Positions 1 to 8,446 of a DNA stretch of 24,219 nucleotides are shown one piece after another. The first letter of the stretch is position 1; the number at the start of each line of letters is the position of its first letter. A model generated the notes under the pieces. It was not told the DNA's origin. It did no database searches and saw nothing but the letters and a program-made list of their open reading frames with translations. A program made the translations under genes and the position numbers. The stretch comes from JAAYJR01 sp964563975 (GTDB lineage: Bacteria > Bacteroidota > Bacteroidia > Bacteroidales > Prolixibacteraceae): assembly GCA_964563975.1 (NCBI GenBank), contig CAZLZJ010000033.1:1-24219 (forward strand). Reading direction: 5' to 3'.

Positions 1-12
1 AGAACCGTTCAT
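1..12 (-). CDS. Possible start of next gene in the dut operon (edge fragment)
   Basis: An ATG on the minus strand at 12-10 opens a frame that runs off the window edge after four codons (M-N-G-S). It lies 42 bp downstream of the DUF4292 stop. In many Bacteroidota the next gene in this operon is a murein hydrolase activator (EnvC/M23 type). Nothing in four codons can confirm that, so the identity is only inference from synteny. Confidence 0.15.
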
Positions 13-54
13 TTCATTTTTTAAAATAAACTGACATAATCTCAATTTTTACTG

Positions 55-942
55 TTACGGGCGGCTCTTAATATATTTAGCAGGGATTTTTAAATCCAGG
101 TCGTCTATTTTATCTGTTGAAAATCCGCTTAATCTGATTTTTAAATCCATATTATCATCAGGTGTAATCATCTTTAAATCAATTAAACCGGGATAATCCT
201 GCTTACCCACTTTAGTATAATCATTAAAAATTGTTTCCAGTATCCATCCTAATTCATTATGCCGGATAATAAGCTTCTCTACTGCAAAACTGCCGGCATT
301 AAAAAAATATTTCCTGTTAATTATATTTTCCCGGTAATCTTCACTATTGTCACTACAAAATATATTGTTTGACCTCTTCTCCTTTTTTAGAAGATTGTCG
401 TCAAAATCTAACTGTAACACATATCTGCCATCTTCAATAGAAGACTCATAAAAATTTTTAACGGATGATTTAAAATTATGTTGAAAATAAAATATGTTAT
501 TTTCTATAAATGACTGAATCATATCAAAATCCACTCTCAGGTTCAAAAAATCGCAAAAAATAGAATAATCACCGGTGAAAAAATTTCGTTCAATATAATT
601 TACATATATAACACTTTCAGGAGTCAATAATATTCTCCCAACAGGGATATTCATTTTACTTATCGAAAGAAGGATTTTATCATTATATTTAGCCTGAAGG
701 TTCATCTGAAAACTTGTATTTGTCTGACTGCTTGAAAAGTTACACTGAATCCGCTTAACTGTAAAAGATTTATAACCAAATGCATTTTGCTCTACCCTTC
801 TTAAAATTTTCTCTGCACTCATTGGTTTAACCAGCTCAACGGATGTCTCTTTTACAGTCCGGCATGAAACAACAACAAGAATAATTAAACCACAGTAAAT
901 CTGAAATACCCTGAAATTCCAAAGACCTGCTTTACTTGTCAT
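55..942 (-). CDS. DUF4292 family lipoprotein
   Basis: A 295-residue protein that starts at an ATG and carries a lipoprotein signal. A hydrophobic stretch at residues 15-25 ends in VVVSC, so Cys27 should be the lipidated residue. The mature part is rich in beta-strand-like segments and resembles the Bacteroidota DUF4292 family, thought to have a LolA/LppX-like fold that could bind lipid or another hydrophobic ligand at the outer membrane. That role is inference; no enzyme motif is visible. It lies 5 bp downstream of the TPR lipoprotein gene and is the third gene of a dut-TPR-DUF4292 run. This order recurs in Bacteroidota, where an EnvC-like murein hydrolase activator often follows, so a cell-envelope job is likely. 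Full length for the family. Confidence 0.82.
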   Translation of the reverse strand: MTSKAGLWNFRVFQIYCGLIILVVVSCRTVKETSVELVKPMSAEKILRRVEQNAFGYKSFTVKRIQCNFSSSQTNTSFQMNLQAKYNDKILLSISKMNIPVGRILLTPESVIYVNYIERNFFTGDYSIFCDFLNLRVDFDMIQSFIENNIFYFQHNFKSSVKNFYESSIEDGRYVLQLDFDDNLLKKEKRSNNIFCSDNSEDYRENIINRKYFFNAGSFAVEKLIIRHNELGWILETIFNDYTKVGKQDYPGLIDLKMITPDDNMDLKIRLSGFSTDKIDDLDLKIPAKYIKSRP

Positions 943-947
943 TTTAA

Positions 948-2708
948 CTACTCTTCAATAAGTTTTTTTTCTTTTATCTTTCGTTCTAAAAGTTCGGAAT
1001 CACCACCAGACTCCAAAGCCTTTCCCCAATAGTTGAGAGCATCCTCTATTTTATCTAACTTAAAAAGAATATCACCGTAGTGCTCAAACAGGGTTGGATT
1101 ATTTTCTTTGTCAAATTTAATTGCTGATTCCATATAAAATTTAGCAAGGTTATACTCTCCTTTTTTAAAGAGCACCCAGGCATATGTATCCAGATAAGTT
1201 GAATTTTCAGGAAACATTTCAATCACACGGCCGCTCATCCTTTCGGCCTTATCCAGGTTCATTTCCACTAATGAAAGGTAATATGCATAATTGTTGAGTG
1301 TTATATGGTTGTCGGGATCCAACCTGACAGATTCATCAAAAATAGTGAAAGCTTCGGTTTTATCTCCTTTTTTGTATATTGCTTCTCCTTTAAGCATCAA
1401 AAACTGGCCTTTCATTTTAGGATTATCTATTACATATATAATCCCCTCTTCGGTAACAGTAATAACCTCATCATATTTCAATAGTTGTAAAGATGCAACT
1501 GCATTTAAAAAATATGGTTGCGGTTGATTTGGAAAAAGATCAATAACCTCGCGACTATGGCTATATAACCCTTCCCAATCCTGCAAATCATTATCAATAA
1601 ATAATACTCTTTCCCACAATATATAGTCACTTTTATCCATTTCAAGCGAAAATAATAATTCTGCGCGTGCTTCAGGGAGCATATTCCTTTTCAGGTATCT
1701 TTCTGCTTTCAGGGTATGCACAAGATACTCTTCAGGATGAAGTTCAAGAAGAATATCAATAAGTTCATTTTCTTGCCCGGGCGTAAGTTGTTTACCATCC
1801 GACCGTGAAGTTATCATCATAAAAAGCTGAATCTTAGATTGTATATCAATCTGGCCACTCCTGAAACCTTCTTTTGTCTCTTCAAAAGACCTGATCAAAT
1901 CGCCTTGCTGTAAATAGTAGTTGGCAAGTGAAAAATGAACAAATCCATTTTCAGGATCAATCTCCCGGATTTTTTCATAATACTTCAGGGCATTTACCGA
2001 ATCTCCTTCACTAAGATAGAGATCTGCCATTAAACCATAATATTGTGGATTAGAGGGATCAAATTTTATTAATTTTTCAATTTCAGAAAAGGCTTCATCA
2101 ACCCGGTTACTTTCAATCAGCAAATTCTGCTTAGCAACAGAAATATGCTCATTTATGCCAACTTTTTGTTCCAAAAGATTGTATGCCCTGATTGCCTCAT
2201 CGGGATTTTTTGAATTCGACAATAAAGTAGCCTTCATATATAAATATTCAAGGTTTTCAGGATCTTTTTGTAATAACCGGTCAAAAATTTCAGCTGCTTC
2301 TTTAAATTTCTTTGATTGCTGGTATATCTGAGCCAGCAAAAGCTGATACCATTTATTATCAGGATTTATGCTTATTGCTTTTTCTAAAAGAAGGGATGCG
2401 CTTGTATAGTCGTTATTTGATGCATGAATTCCTGCCAGCTCATACATTGCAGCCGAAGAGCGGGGATTTATTTCAAGACATCCGGCTAAATTCTGAATAG
2501 CTTTTTGTGTATTGCCCAATACTTTTTCTTTGATAGCTTCGACAAATAAAAATTCAAATTCCATTGATTTTTGCTCTTCGATTTGTATCTCTTTTGTCTC
2601 AACCTGTAAGGGCTCTGTTGAAGCAATCTTTTTAGTACCTGAACATGCTGCTAAAACAACAGGCAATATTATAATAAAAACTAACCTTTTAATTACTATT
2701 CTCTCCAT
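948..2708 (-). CDS. TPR-repeat lipoprotein
   Basis: A 586-residue protein made almost entirely of tetratricopeptide repeats. The N-terminus (residues 7-22) is a lipoprotein signal with lipobox LAAC, giving Cys22 as lipidation site. From about residue 50 to 575 there are ten or more TPR-like helix pairs with the usual W/Y-G-A-P spacing, for example YELAGIHASNNDYTSASLLL near residue 90 and the C-terminal YGDILFKLDKIEDALNYWGKAL. TPR arrays are protein-binding scaffolds. As a lipoprotein it should work in the periplasm or on the inner face of the outer membrane. It lies between dut (3 bp upstream) and the DUF4292 lipoprotein (5 bp downstream), so all three are probably cotranscribed. The partner is unknown; an envelope assembly or peptidoglycan role is inferred from synteny only. 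Confidence 0.85.
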   Translation of the reverse strand: MERIVIKRLVFIIILPVVLAACSGTKKIASTEPLQVETKEIQIEEQKSMEFEFLFVEAIKEKVLGNTQKAIQNLAGCLEINPRSSAAMYELAGIHASNNDYTSASLLLEKAISINPDNKWYQLLLAQIYQQSKKFKEAAEIFDRLLQKDPENLEYLYMKATLLSNSKNPDEAIRAYNLLEQKVGINEHISVAKQNLLIESNRVDEAFSEIEKLIKFDPSNPQYYGLMADLYLSEGDSVNALKYYEKIREIDPENGFVHFSLANYYLQQGDLIRSFEETKEGFRSGQIDIQSKIQLFMMITSRSDGKQLTPGQENELIDILLELHPEEYLVHTLKAERYLKRNMLPEARAELLFSLEMDKSDYILWERVLFIDNDLQDWEGLYSHSREVIDLFPNQPQPYFLNAVASLQLLKYDEVITVTEEGIIYVIDNPKMKGQFLMLKGEAIYKKGDKTEAFTIFDESVRLDPDNHITLNNYAYYLSLVEMNLDKAERMSGRVIEMFPENSTYLDTYAWVLFKKGEYNLAKFYMESAIKFDKENNPTLFEHYGDILFKLDKIEDALNYWGKALESGGDSELLERKIKEKKLIEE

Positions 2709-2711
2709 ATT

Positions 2712-3146
2712 TTAGTTTTTCCCGGTATGGCCAAATCCTCCCTCTCCTCTACCGGTATTAGTCAATACTTCTACCAAATCCCATTCCACAATTTCATGGG
2801 CTGTAATTATCATCTGACATATTCTGTCGCCATTATCAATGATAACTTCATCAGCTGAAAGATTAATCAGGATAACCCCTATCTCCCCCCTGTAATCAGC
2901 ATCAATTGTTCCGGGCGTATTTAATACGGTAATTCCTTTATTCAATGCCAGGCCGCTTCTGGGGCGTATTTGTGCTTCAAATCCTTTGGGTAGCTCAATA
3001 TATAACCCTGTTGGCACTAATTTTCTTTCCAATGGTTTTATTAGCATGGGTTTATTTAAAAAAGCACGTAAATCCATTCCTGCCGAATATGATGTACTGT
3101 ACCCGGGAAGCGGATTATTTGATCTGTTTACAATTTTTACAAACAT
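2712..3146 (-). CDS. dut: dUTP diphosphatase (dUTPase)
   Basis: A cytoplasmic homotrimeric enzyme that hydrolyses dUTP to dUMP and pyrophosphate. It keeps uracil out of DNA and supplies dUMP for thymidylate synthesis. All five trimeric-dUTPase motifs are visible in 144 residues: motif 1 SAGMDLRA (21-28), motif 2 RPRSGLA (61-67), motif 3 from NTPGTIDADYRG (76-87, with the catalytic Asp82), motif 4 DRICQMII (107-114) and the C-terminal glycine-rich lid RGEGGFGHTG (133-142). The length is normal. The ATG start fits the family N-terminus (MFVKIVN). It appears to lead the operon dut-TPR-DUF4292, after a 108-bp AT-rich spacer behind hemW. In that spacer a sequence one mismatch from a TAnnTTTG box (TATCTTAG) is the only promoter hint. 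Confidence 0.97.
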   Translation of the reverse strand: MFVKIVNRSNNPLPGYSTSYSAGMDLRAFLNKPMLIKPLERKLVPTGLYIELPKGFEAQIRPRSGLALNKGITVLNTPGTIDADYRGEIGVILINLSADEVIIDNGDRICQMIITAHEIVEWDLVEVLTNTGRGEGGFGHTGKN

Positions 3147-3254
3147 TAAATTTTATTATTAAAGAACCGCTAAGATATGTATTTTAATAATTACCACATA
3201 TTCAATTTACAATATTCATAAAATTTACAATTATTTTAAATCATTGACTATTAG

Positions 3255-4382
3255 CTATATAATCATTAATTTCGTAATAATATTATCCGAAACAAATAAT
3301 CCTTCAGAGGTAAGTGTGTATATTTCATTTTTATGAACAATATTTTTTTTAGAAATAGATTTTTTAACGGTCTTAATAAAATAATCAGCTATATCTGCTC
3401 CAAAATTCTTTTTAATAATCAATGATGAAACACCCCATTTTGTTCGCAAATTAGTTAATATATACTCATTATACCTGTTATTTAAAGTAAGCTGTTCCTC
3501 CTTATAAGTAATCTCACCCTGATTTATTAACTCAATATATTTTATAATGTCAGACCAGTTCCATCTTCTTGAGCAGCCGTTAAAAGAATGAGCCGAAGGT
3601 CCCAATCCCAGATAGGGTTTACCTGACCAATAAGCCCTATTATGCTTGGAATAAGTTTCATTTTTTGCAAAATTGGAAATTTCATACTGTTCAAAACCTG
3701 CAGCGGAAGTTTCATCTGTTAAAGCTTTATACTGATAATAGCTCTCATTTTCTGATAACTCTTTTAATTGGCGGCTTTTTAAAAGATCATAAAATACTGT
3801 TCCCTTGTGAAAAGTCATGTGATAAGCAGATAGGTGGACTGCAGGAAGTTTAAATGTTATCTGCAGATTATCATTCCACTCTCTTAATGTTGAACCGGGA
3901 ATACCATATATCAAATCTATACTTATATTGTTAAAACCAGCTTCTCTTGCATTCACAACAGAAGCAAATGCTTGATCTGCATTATGCCTTCGGTTCATCA
4001 TTTTTAAATGATCATCCTGAAATGACTGAATTCCTATGCTTAAGCGATTAATACCGCTTTTTTTTAATATTTGCAGATAATTTTTATTCAAATCATCTGG
4101 GTTTGCCTCAAAAGTAATTTCAGCATAAGGTGATATTGTAAAATATTTATGCAACCATGAAATAATAGAGCTGATATCTGATTCATTTAACACAGAAGGG
4201 GTTCCTCCCCCAAAATATACAGTATCAATTTTTTTGTTCTGCAAATAACTTTTTTGTTGTAATATCTCTTTTTTCAAAGCAACCAGATATTCATTAAAGT
4301 AAATTAATCTGTCAGTTTTATAAAAATCACAATAATTGCACTTCTGCCGACAAAAAGGGATATGAATATAAATACCTGCCAT
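3255..4382 (-). CDS. hemW: Heme chaperone HemW (radical SAM)
   Basis: A 375-residue radical SAM protein of the HemN/HemW group. The 4Fe-4S ligands are in CRQKCNYC (Cys11, Cys15, Cys18), followed by DF. The SAM-binding GGGTPS is at 58-63. The HNRAYW motif at 247-252 is the HNxxYW signature of HemW, a heme-binding protein thought to pass heme to membrane targets. True HemN (oxygen-independent coproporphyrinogen oxidase) is longer and has a different N-terminus, so the old label HemN would probably be wrong. The C-terminus (about 300-370) carries the winged-helix HemN_C-like region. The ATG start lies directly before the family N-terminus MAGIYIHIPFC. It is divergent from the VanZ-like gene with only 37 bp between the starts, so the two may share a control region. 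Confidence 0.94.
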   Translation of the reverse strand: MAGIYIHIPFCRQKCNYCDFYKTDRLIYFNEYLVALKKEILQQKSYLQNKKIDTVYFGGGTPSVLNESDISSIISWLHKYFTISPYAEITFEANPDDLNKNYLQILKKSGINRLSIGIQSFQDDHLKMMNRRHNADQAFASVVNAREAGFNNISIDLIYGIPGSTLREWNDNLQITFKLPAVHLSAYHMTFHKGTVFYDLLKSRQLKELSENESYYQYKALTDETSAAGFEQYEISNFAKNETYSKHNRAYWSGKPYLGLGPSAHSFNGCSRRWNWSDIIKYIELINQGEITYKEEQLTLNNRYNEYILTNLRTKWGVSSLIIKKNFGADIADYFIKTVKKSISKKNIVHKNEIYTLTSEGLFVSDNIITKLMII

Positions 4383-4419
4383 ACTTTTTTGTTACTTTGT
4401 CTTGTAAAATTTATACGCT

Positions 4420-4797
4420 ATGAAGATCAGATTATTTATCAAACCCTTAATATGGCTGGCAATAATATGTTATGGTATCTACCTGCCTGCCGATAAACTT
4501 CCTAAGAATTCTATTTTTTCTATCCCTCATTTCGACAAAATGATCCATTTTAGTCTATTCTTTATTTTATGTCTTCTTTTATTCAAACCATTTAAATATC
4601 TTAAAACTAACTATATAGTATTATCTCCGGGTATATCTTTAATATTAGCTGCTGTAATTGAACTGACACAGCAGTGGTTATCCTCAAGCCGGCACAGCAA
4701 TTTAAGTGATTTTACAGCCAACGTGGCAGGCGTATTTGCTGCAGTGATTATTTATTTACTTTTAATATCAGATAAAAAACTTGAAAAATATATGTGA
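4420..4797 (+). CDS. VanZ-like family membrane protein
   Basis: A 125-residue integral membrane protein with four predicted hydrophobic helices (about 8-22, 42-56, 66-83 and 102-116). The VanZ-like signature is clear: DKMIHF near residue 39, then a conserved polar stretch with ELTQQ, SRHSNLSDFTANVAG at 90-104. VanZ is known for low-level teicoplanin resistance in enterococci, but chromosomal single-domain homologues in Bacteroidota have no established function, so no resistance role should be assumed. The gene stands alone between divergent hemW and convergent Rrf2; only 20 bp separate its stop from the Rrf2 stop. A possible -7 element (TTACTTTG, one base off TAnnTTTG) lies about 20 bp upstream of the ATG. 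Confidence 0.85.
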   Translation: MKIRLFIKPLIWLAIICYGIYLPADKLPKNSIFSIPHFDKMIHFSLFFILCLLLFKPFKYLKTNYIVLSPGISLILAAVIELTQQWLSSSRHSNLSDFTANVAGVFAAVIIYLLLISDKKLEKYM

Positions 4798-4817
4798 AAT
4801 TATTCAGCTTAAAATAA

Positions 4818-5261
4818 TCAGTACTTCATAATATCACTGTGCTTTTCAATATCCCTGCTTACAAGAGCAAGAGTTGTCTCCTTATAAAATTTTGATATCT
4901 CACTCCTCAATTTACTGTACTGCCAGTGAACAGGGCATAAAGGTTTTGACTTATCGTGCGTAGTACAAGGCTCAAGACCTATAAGGCAGTTAGTGAAAAA
5001 TTCTTCTCCGTCTACATTTACAACAATATCCCAAAGAGTTATTTCCCCTGCGTTTTTAGCCAATGAAAAACCGCCGTTTGGCCCTTTTGTTGAAACTAAC
5101 AATTTTTGCCTGACAAGATTTTGAAGAATTTTACCCAAAAATGGTGCAGACAGTTCGAGGTCTGCAGAAATCTTTTTAATTCCCACTCTTTTATCAGGTC
5201 TGGAAAATCTGGCAAGATAGATAAGCGCCCTGAGAGCATATTTACAGGTATTTGATAACAT
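4818..5261 (-). CDS. Rrf2 family transcriptional regulator with Cys cluster
   Basis: A 147-residue DNA-binding regulator of the Rrf2 family (IscR/NsrR/CymR relatives). The N-terminal winged helix-turn-helix covers residues 1-70, with typical YALRALIYLA, LSAPFLGKILQNLV and the wing motif KGPNGGFSLAK (59-69). Three cysteines follow in the usual sensing loop, Cys92, Cys99 and Cys109, with His111 close by (PLCPVH). This is suitable for an Fe-S cluster, but the spacing (CX6CX9C) differs from IscR (CX5CX5C). It may therefore sense iron-sulfur status, redox state or NO, or lack a cluster. The ATG sits 5 bp after the rpiB stop, so rpiB and this gene are probably cotranscribed. Targets are unknown. 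Confidence 0.9.
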   Translation of the reverse strand: MLSNTCKYALRALIYLARFSRPDKRVGIKKISADLELSAPFLGKILQNLVRQKLLVSTKGPNGGFSLAKNAGEITLWDIVVNVDGEEFFTNCLIGLEPCTTHDKSKPLCPVHWQYSKLRSEISKFYKETTLALVSRDIEKHSDIMKY

Positions 5262-5266
5262 TTTAT

Positions 5267-5716
5267 TTATTTTATAGGTATTTTAGAAATTCTTCTTGCA
5301 TGTCTGCCCCCTTCAAATTCAGCATTCAAAAAAGCTTCTACAATTTTAATTGCTTCCTTATCAGTTACAAAACGACCGGGAATTGCACAAACATTAGCAT
5401 TATTATGCCTTCTTGCCAATTCACTGATTTCAGAATTCCAACATAAGGCCGAACGAACATTTTGATACTTATTTGCTGTCATATTTACTCCCTGCCCACT
5501 ACCGCAAAGAACAATCCCGGTTTCATACTCTCCCTTGTCGATTGCACCGGCAACCATATGAGCAAAATCTGCATAATCACAACTTTCATCTGTATAACAT
5601 CCAAAATCATTAAATGAAATACCCCTTTCCTTAAAATATTCCAAAATAGTCTGTTTTCTATCAAAACCAGCATGGTCGCTTGCTACAGCTATTATTTTAT
5701 CTTTTAAATTTGTCAT
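5267..5716 (-). CDS. rpiB: Ribose-5-phosphate isomerase B
   Basis: A cytoplasmic isomerase (RpiB/LacAB family) that interconverts ribose 5-phosphate and ribulose 5-phosphate in the pentose phosphate pathway. With the ATG at 5716 the protein has 149 residues. Visible motifs are SDHAGF (13-18), the catalytic cysteine in GIVLCGSGQGVNM (Cys71), the phosphate-contacting region around RRHNNANVC (His104) and GGRHARRISKI near the C-terminus. A TTG four codons upstream (5728) would give 153 residues, but the ATG fits the family start better. The gene leads the rpiB-Rrf2 pair. A -7 like element (TAATTTTG) lies at 5778-5785, about 60 bp upstream of the ATG. Confidence 0.95.
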   Translation of the reverse strand: MTNLKDKIIAVASDHAGFDRKQTILEYFKERGISFNDFGCYTDESCDYADFAHMVAGAIDKGEYETGIVLCGSGQGVNMTANKYQNVRSALCWNSEISELARRHNNANVCAIPGRFVTDKEAIKIVEAFLNAEFEGGRHARRISKIPIK

Positions 5717-5751
5717 GTTTTTAAACAATTACACTAATTAATTATTACTTT

Positions 5752-5779
5752 AAAAAGTGTGCAATGATTCAATATTGCA
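5752..5779 (-). terminator. Weak hairpin and U-run after the flippase gene
   Basis: On the minus strand, downstream of the flippase stop, TGCAAT (5779-5774) pairs with ATTGCA (5765-5760) around an 8-nt loop. CAC and five T residues (5756-5752) follow. The stem is short and AU-rich, so it is a weak intrinsic terminator at best. It also overlaps the putative rpiB -7 element and could instead act in that promoter's leader. Confidence 0.35.
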
Positions 5780-5785
5780 AAATTA
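5778..5785 (-). promoter_or_regulatory. Putative -7 promoter element for rpiB-Rrf2
   Basis: The minus strand reads TAATTTTG followed by C, an exact match to the Bacteroidota -7 consensus TAnnTTTG. No convincing -33 TTTG is seen upstream. A start site here would give a leader of roughly 55 nt before the rpiB ATG. Confidence 0.35.
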
Positions 5786-5799
5786 ATACTTTTAAATAT

Positions 5800-7284
5800 T
5801 TATTTCTTTATTTTCTTTTTAAATAAGCTCTTTATTTCCAGTTTTTCGGTACCATATACTATAAATATAAATAAGCTTATCAAAATAAGATGGAGAATAT
5901 ATTTAATTATCAATGGTTGTTCGTTGGTTATAAATGTAATTAGATAAATAATTAATGCTATGGCAAAATATTTCCCTATAGTTTGTAAATCATAATTTAT
6001 CTTGAAATATTTTTGACCCCAACAAAAGGAAATTGTCATCATTACAAAATAACTTATAAAAGCAGCAATTGCAGATCCGAAATATCCAATAAACGGGATT
6101 AATAAAACATTAAGCAACACCGATATGGTTGCACCGGTAAAAGCCATATAAGCACCATACTTAGTTAAATCTGTTAATTTATACCACAATGAAAGAGCAA
6201 AATAAATTCCATAAAACAAATTTGCCATCAATATGATGGGAACCACTTTAAGGCCTTCATGATAAACCGGATCAATTATCAATTTAATAATATCCATAAA
6301 AAGCACCATTCCTAAAAAAATAAATAAGCCGAAAATGACAAAGTACTTCATAACACGCCTATATACCTCTTTATCATTGCCTGAATTTTTCATGGAAAAG
6401 AAAAATGGTTCAAACGCATATCTAAAAGCTTGTATAAACATATTCATTAAAACAGCAAGCTTATAATTTGCACCGTAAACTCCAACCTGAAACATCGGAT
6501 TTTGCTCTTCCGGTACCAAAAAAGGAATTAAAATTTTATCTATATTTTGATTTATCATCCCGCATAAGCCAACAATCAAAATTGGAAAACCATAGCTTAA
6601 CATCTGATTTAAAAGCTTCTTATCAAATTTTAATTTGACATTTAATATTTCGGGCATCAACAATATGAGTGTAAAAACAGAAGAAATTAAATTAGATATA
6701 AAAACATAACCAACTCCTGTTTCAGGTGAATAAAAAATATTGATAATTGCCCCACTGCCACTATTATATATTTTAGGGCAAATTGTAAGAAAAAATATAT
6801 TAAGAGTTATATTTAAACCTATACCCACAAGCTTTATAAAAGCAAATTTTATTGGCCTGTTATTTAATCGCAACCGGGCAAATGGTATTGAAGTAAAAGC
6901 ATCTGTGCCCAAAATAATTGCTAACCATAAAATGTACTCCGGATGTTTAGAATATCCTATCAGCGAAGCTATATTATTTTTTAAAAGTGATATTGAAAAT
7001 ATAAATAACAATGAAGTAGATAATACGGAAATAAGTGAAGTAGAATATACCTCCTCAGGTTTATCACTCTTTGAAGCATATCTGAAAAATGAGGTTTCCA
7101 TTCCATATATCAGAAGAACAAGAAAAAAAGCAACATAAGAATATAGATTGGTTATTACTCCAAACACTTCAGGAACAAAAAGAAATGAGTAATAAGGCAC
7201 CAACCACCAGTTTAAAAAACGACCTATTATACTGCTCATGCCATATATTGCCGTTTCGCCTGCTAATTTTTTATAAGGATTCAA
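5800..7284 (-). CDS. Oligosaccharide flippase (Wzx/MATE-like membrane protein)
   Basis: A 494-residue, highly hydrophobic protein with about 14 membrane segments, of the polysaccharide biosynthesis / MOP flippase superfamily (Wzx, MATE, MurJ relatives). The N-terminus LKKLAGETAIYG-like pattern (KKLAGETAIYGMSSIIGRFL) and the basic C-terminal tail (KSLFKKKIKK) are typical of a conserved Bacteroidota member annotated as lipopolysaccharide or oligosaccharide biosynthesis protein. The likely job is to flip a lipid-linked sugar across the inner membrane; the substrate cannot be told. The start codon is TTG at 7284: an in-frame stop lies four codons upstream, no ATG occurs before Met16, and the TTG gives the family N-terminus MNPYKKLAGE. 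No glycosyltransferase or ligase gene is adjacent. Divergent from the glutaminyl cyclotransferase gene. Confidence 0.88.
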   Translation of the reverse strand: MNPYKKLAGETAIYGMSSIIGRFLNWWLVPYYSFLFVPEVFGVITNLYSYVAFFLVLLIYGMETSFFRYASKSDKPEEVYSTSLISVLSTSLLFIFSISLLKNNIASLIGYSKHPEYILWLAIILGTDAFTSIPFARLRLNNRPIKFAFIKLVGIGLNITLNIFFLTICPKIYNSGSGAIINIFYSPETGVGYVFISNLISSVFTLILLMPEILNVKLKFDKKLLNQMLSYGFPILIVGLCGMINQNIDKILIPFLVPEEQNPMFQVGVYGANYKLAVLMNMFIQAFRYAFEPFFFSMKNSGNDKEVYRRVMKYFVIFGLFIFLGMVLFMDIIKLIIDPVYHEGLKVVPIILMANLFYGIYFALSLWYKLTDLTKYGAYMAFTGATISVLLNVLLIPFIGYFGSAIAAFISYFVMMTISFCWGQKYFKINYDLQTIGKYFAIALIIYLITFITNEQPLIIKYILHLILISLFIFIVYGTEKLEIKSLFKKKIKK

Positions 7285-7297
7285 AATTATTTTTTAA

Positions 7298-7305
7298 CAA
7301 AGATA
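7298..7305 (-). promoter_or_regulatory. Putative -7 promoter element for the flippase gene
   Basis: The minus strand reads TATCTTTG, an exact match to TAnnTTTG, only 13 bp upstream of the TTG start codon. If used, the mRNA leader would be about 10 nt. No clear -33 TTTG is seen. Confidence 0.35.
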
Positions 7306-7372
7306 TAATTCCTTTCCTTTGTGTGTAATGTTAAATTAAATTCCTTTTTTATTAATTTTTATTGCTTAAAAT

Positions 7373-8446
7373 ATGAAACGAGCATTTTTATTTGCTTTTA
7401 TTTTGTTTTGTCTTTTAATAACATTTTTTTCATGTTCAAACAAGCCGAAACGTTCAAGAAAACCGGTCACTACAATTACTATATTTCCACAAGCTGATAA
7501 TTATATCTACGGACAATCTATTGACATTGAAGTAGAAACAAAAGTAAAGGATGGAGAAATAGAAAAAATAGAACTCTTTTACAATGATTCACTTTTAAAA
7601 AAAACAGATGTTAATGCTTTTACTATTGAAGATATAAAATTAAATTCAACAGGTTCCGGTAGAATAAAGGTAATAGCTACAAAAACAGACGGTATTAGTG
7701 ATTCACGATTTATAACAGTAGATGTTTTTTCAGATATCACACCAAAAAAATTCAGTTATTCAATACTTAAAGATTATCCTCATAATAAAAATTTCTATAC
7801 CCAGGGATTAGAATTTTATGACGGTTATATTTATGAAGGTACAGGAGAGAAAGGTAAATCCGGAATTTATAAAGTAGATCTTTTATCAGGAAAAATATTA
7901 CAACAACAAATGCTTTCTGAACAATATTTTGGAGAAGGAATTACTATTCTGAATAATAGAATATATCAGTTAACATATCGTGCTCAAACCGGATTTATTT
8001 ATGATTTTAATAATTTTACAAAAATTGACAGTTTTAAATTTAAATCAAAAGAAGGATGGGGACTTACAAATGATGGAAAAAATCTTATTATGAGTAATGG
8101 AACCAATGAATTAATTTGGCTTGATACTAAAACTTTTTCTGAAATAAAAAAAATAGAAGTAGCCAATGATAAAGGCTTTATTAATTATCTGAATGAATTA
8201 GAGTATATTAACGGACAAATATATGCAAATGTTTATACATCGGATTTAATAGTTGTGATTGATCCTGCAACAGGAAAAATTTTATCGGAAATTGATTTAA
8301 AGGGAGTTATTAATATGTATAAAAAACCAACTGATACCATTGACTATTTAAACGGAATTGCATATGATACTAAAAAAGATATACTTTTTATAACAGGAAA
8401 ATGGTGGCCTCGCCTTTTTGCCATTGAATTAAAACCATTAGAATAG
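7373..8446 (+). CDS. Glutaminyl-peptide cyclotransferase, lipoprotein
   Basis: A 357-residue lipoprotein of the plant-type glutamine cyclotransferase family, which turns N-terminal glutamine of peptides into pyroglutamate with release of ammonia. The signal (residues 1-20) ends in lipobox TFFSC, so Cys21 is lipidated. Residues about 35-120 form a beta-rich Ig-like/FN3-like domain. The five-bladed propeller follows, with family motifs FYTQGLEF (141-148), FGEGI (186-190), EGWGLT (227-232), NELEY (274-278), LNGIAYD (326-332) and TGKWWP (341-346). The protein should act in the periplasm or on the surface. This fits the known N-terminal pyroglutamate on many exported Bacteroidota proteins, although targets here are unknown. 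It stands alone on the plus strand; its last 9 bp overlap the 3' end of convergent ruvB. Confidence 0.93.
   Translation: MKRAFLFAFILFCLLITFFSCSNKPKRSRKPVTTITIFPQADNYIYGQSIDIEVETKVKDGEIEKIELFYNDSLLKKTDVNAFTIEDIKLNSTGSGRIKVIATKTDGISDSRFITVDVFSDITPKKFSYSILKDYPHNKNFYTQGLEFYDGYIYEGTGEKGKSGIYKVDLLSGKILQQQMLSEQYFGEGITILNNRIYQLTYRAQTGFIYDFNNFTKIDSFKFKSKEGWGLTNDGKNLIMSNGTNELIWLDTKTFSEIKKIEVANDKGFINYLNELEYINGQIYANVYTSDLIVVIDPATGKILSEIDLKGVINMYKKPTDTIDYLNGIAYDTKKDILFITGKWWPRLFAIELKPLE

Noticed and set aside
4420..4797. VanZ-like gene as a glycopeptide resistance determinant
   Set aside because: No other van genes are present, and isolated VanZ-family proteins are widespread in Bacteroidota without known resistance function.
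4798..4817. Bidirectional terminator between the VanZ-like and Rrf2 genes (ATTATT/AATAAT)
   Set aside because: The potential stem has only six A-T pairs and no G-C pair, too weak to call.
6740..7138. 132-codon open frame on the plus strand
   Set aside because: It lies wholly antisense within the flippase gene and has no family features; it is a shadow frame.
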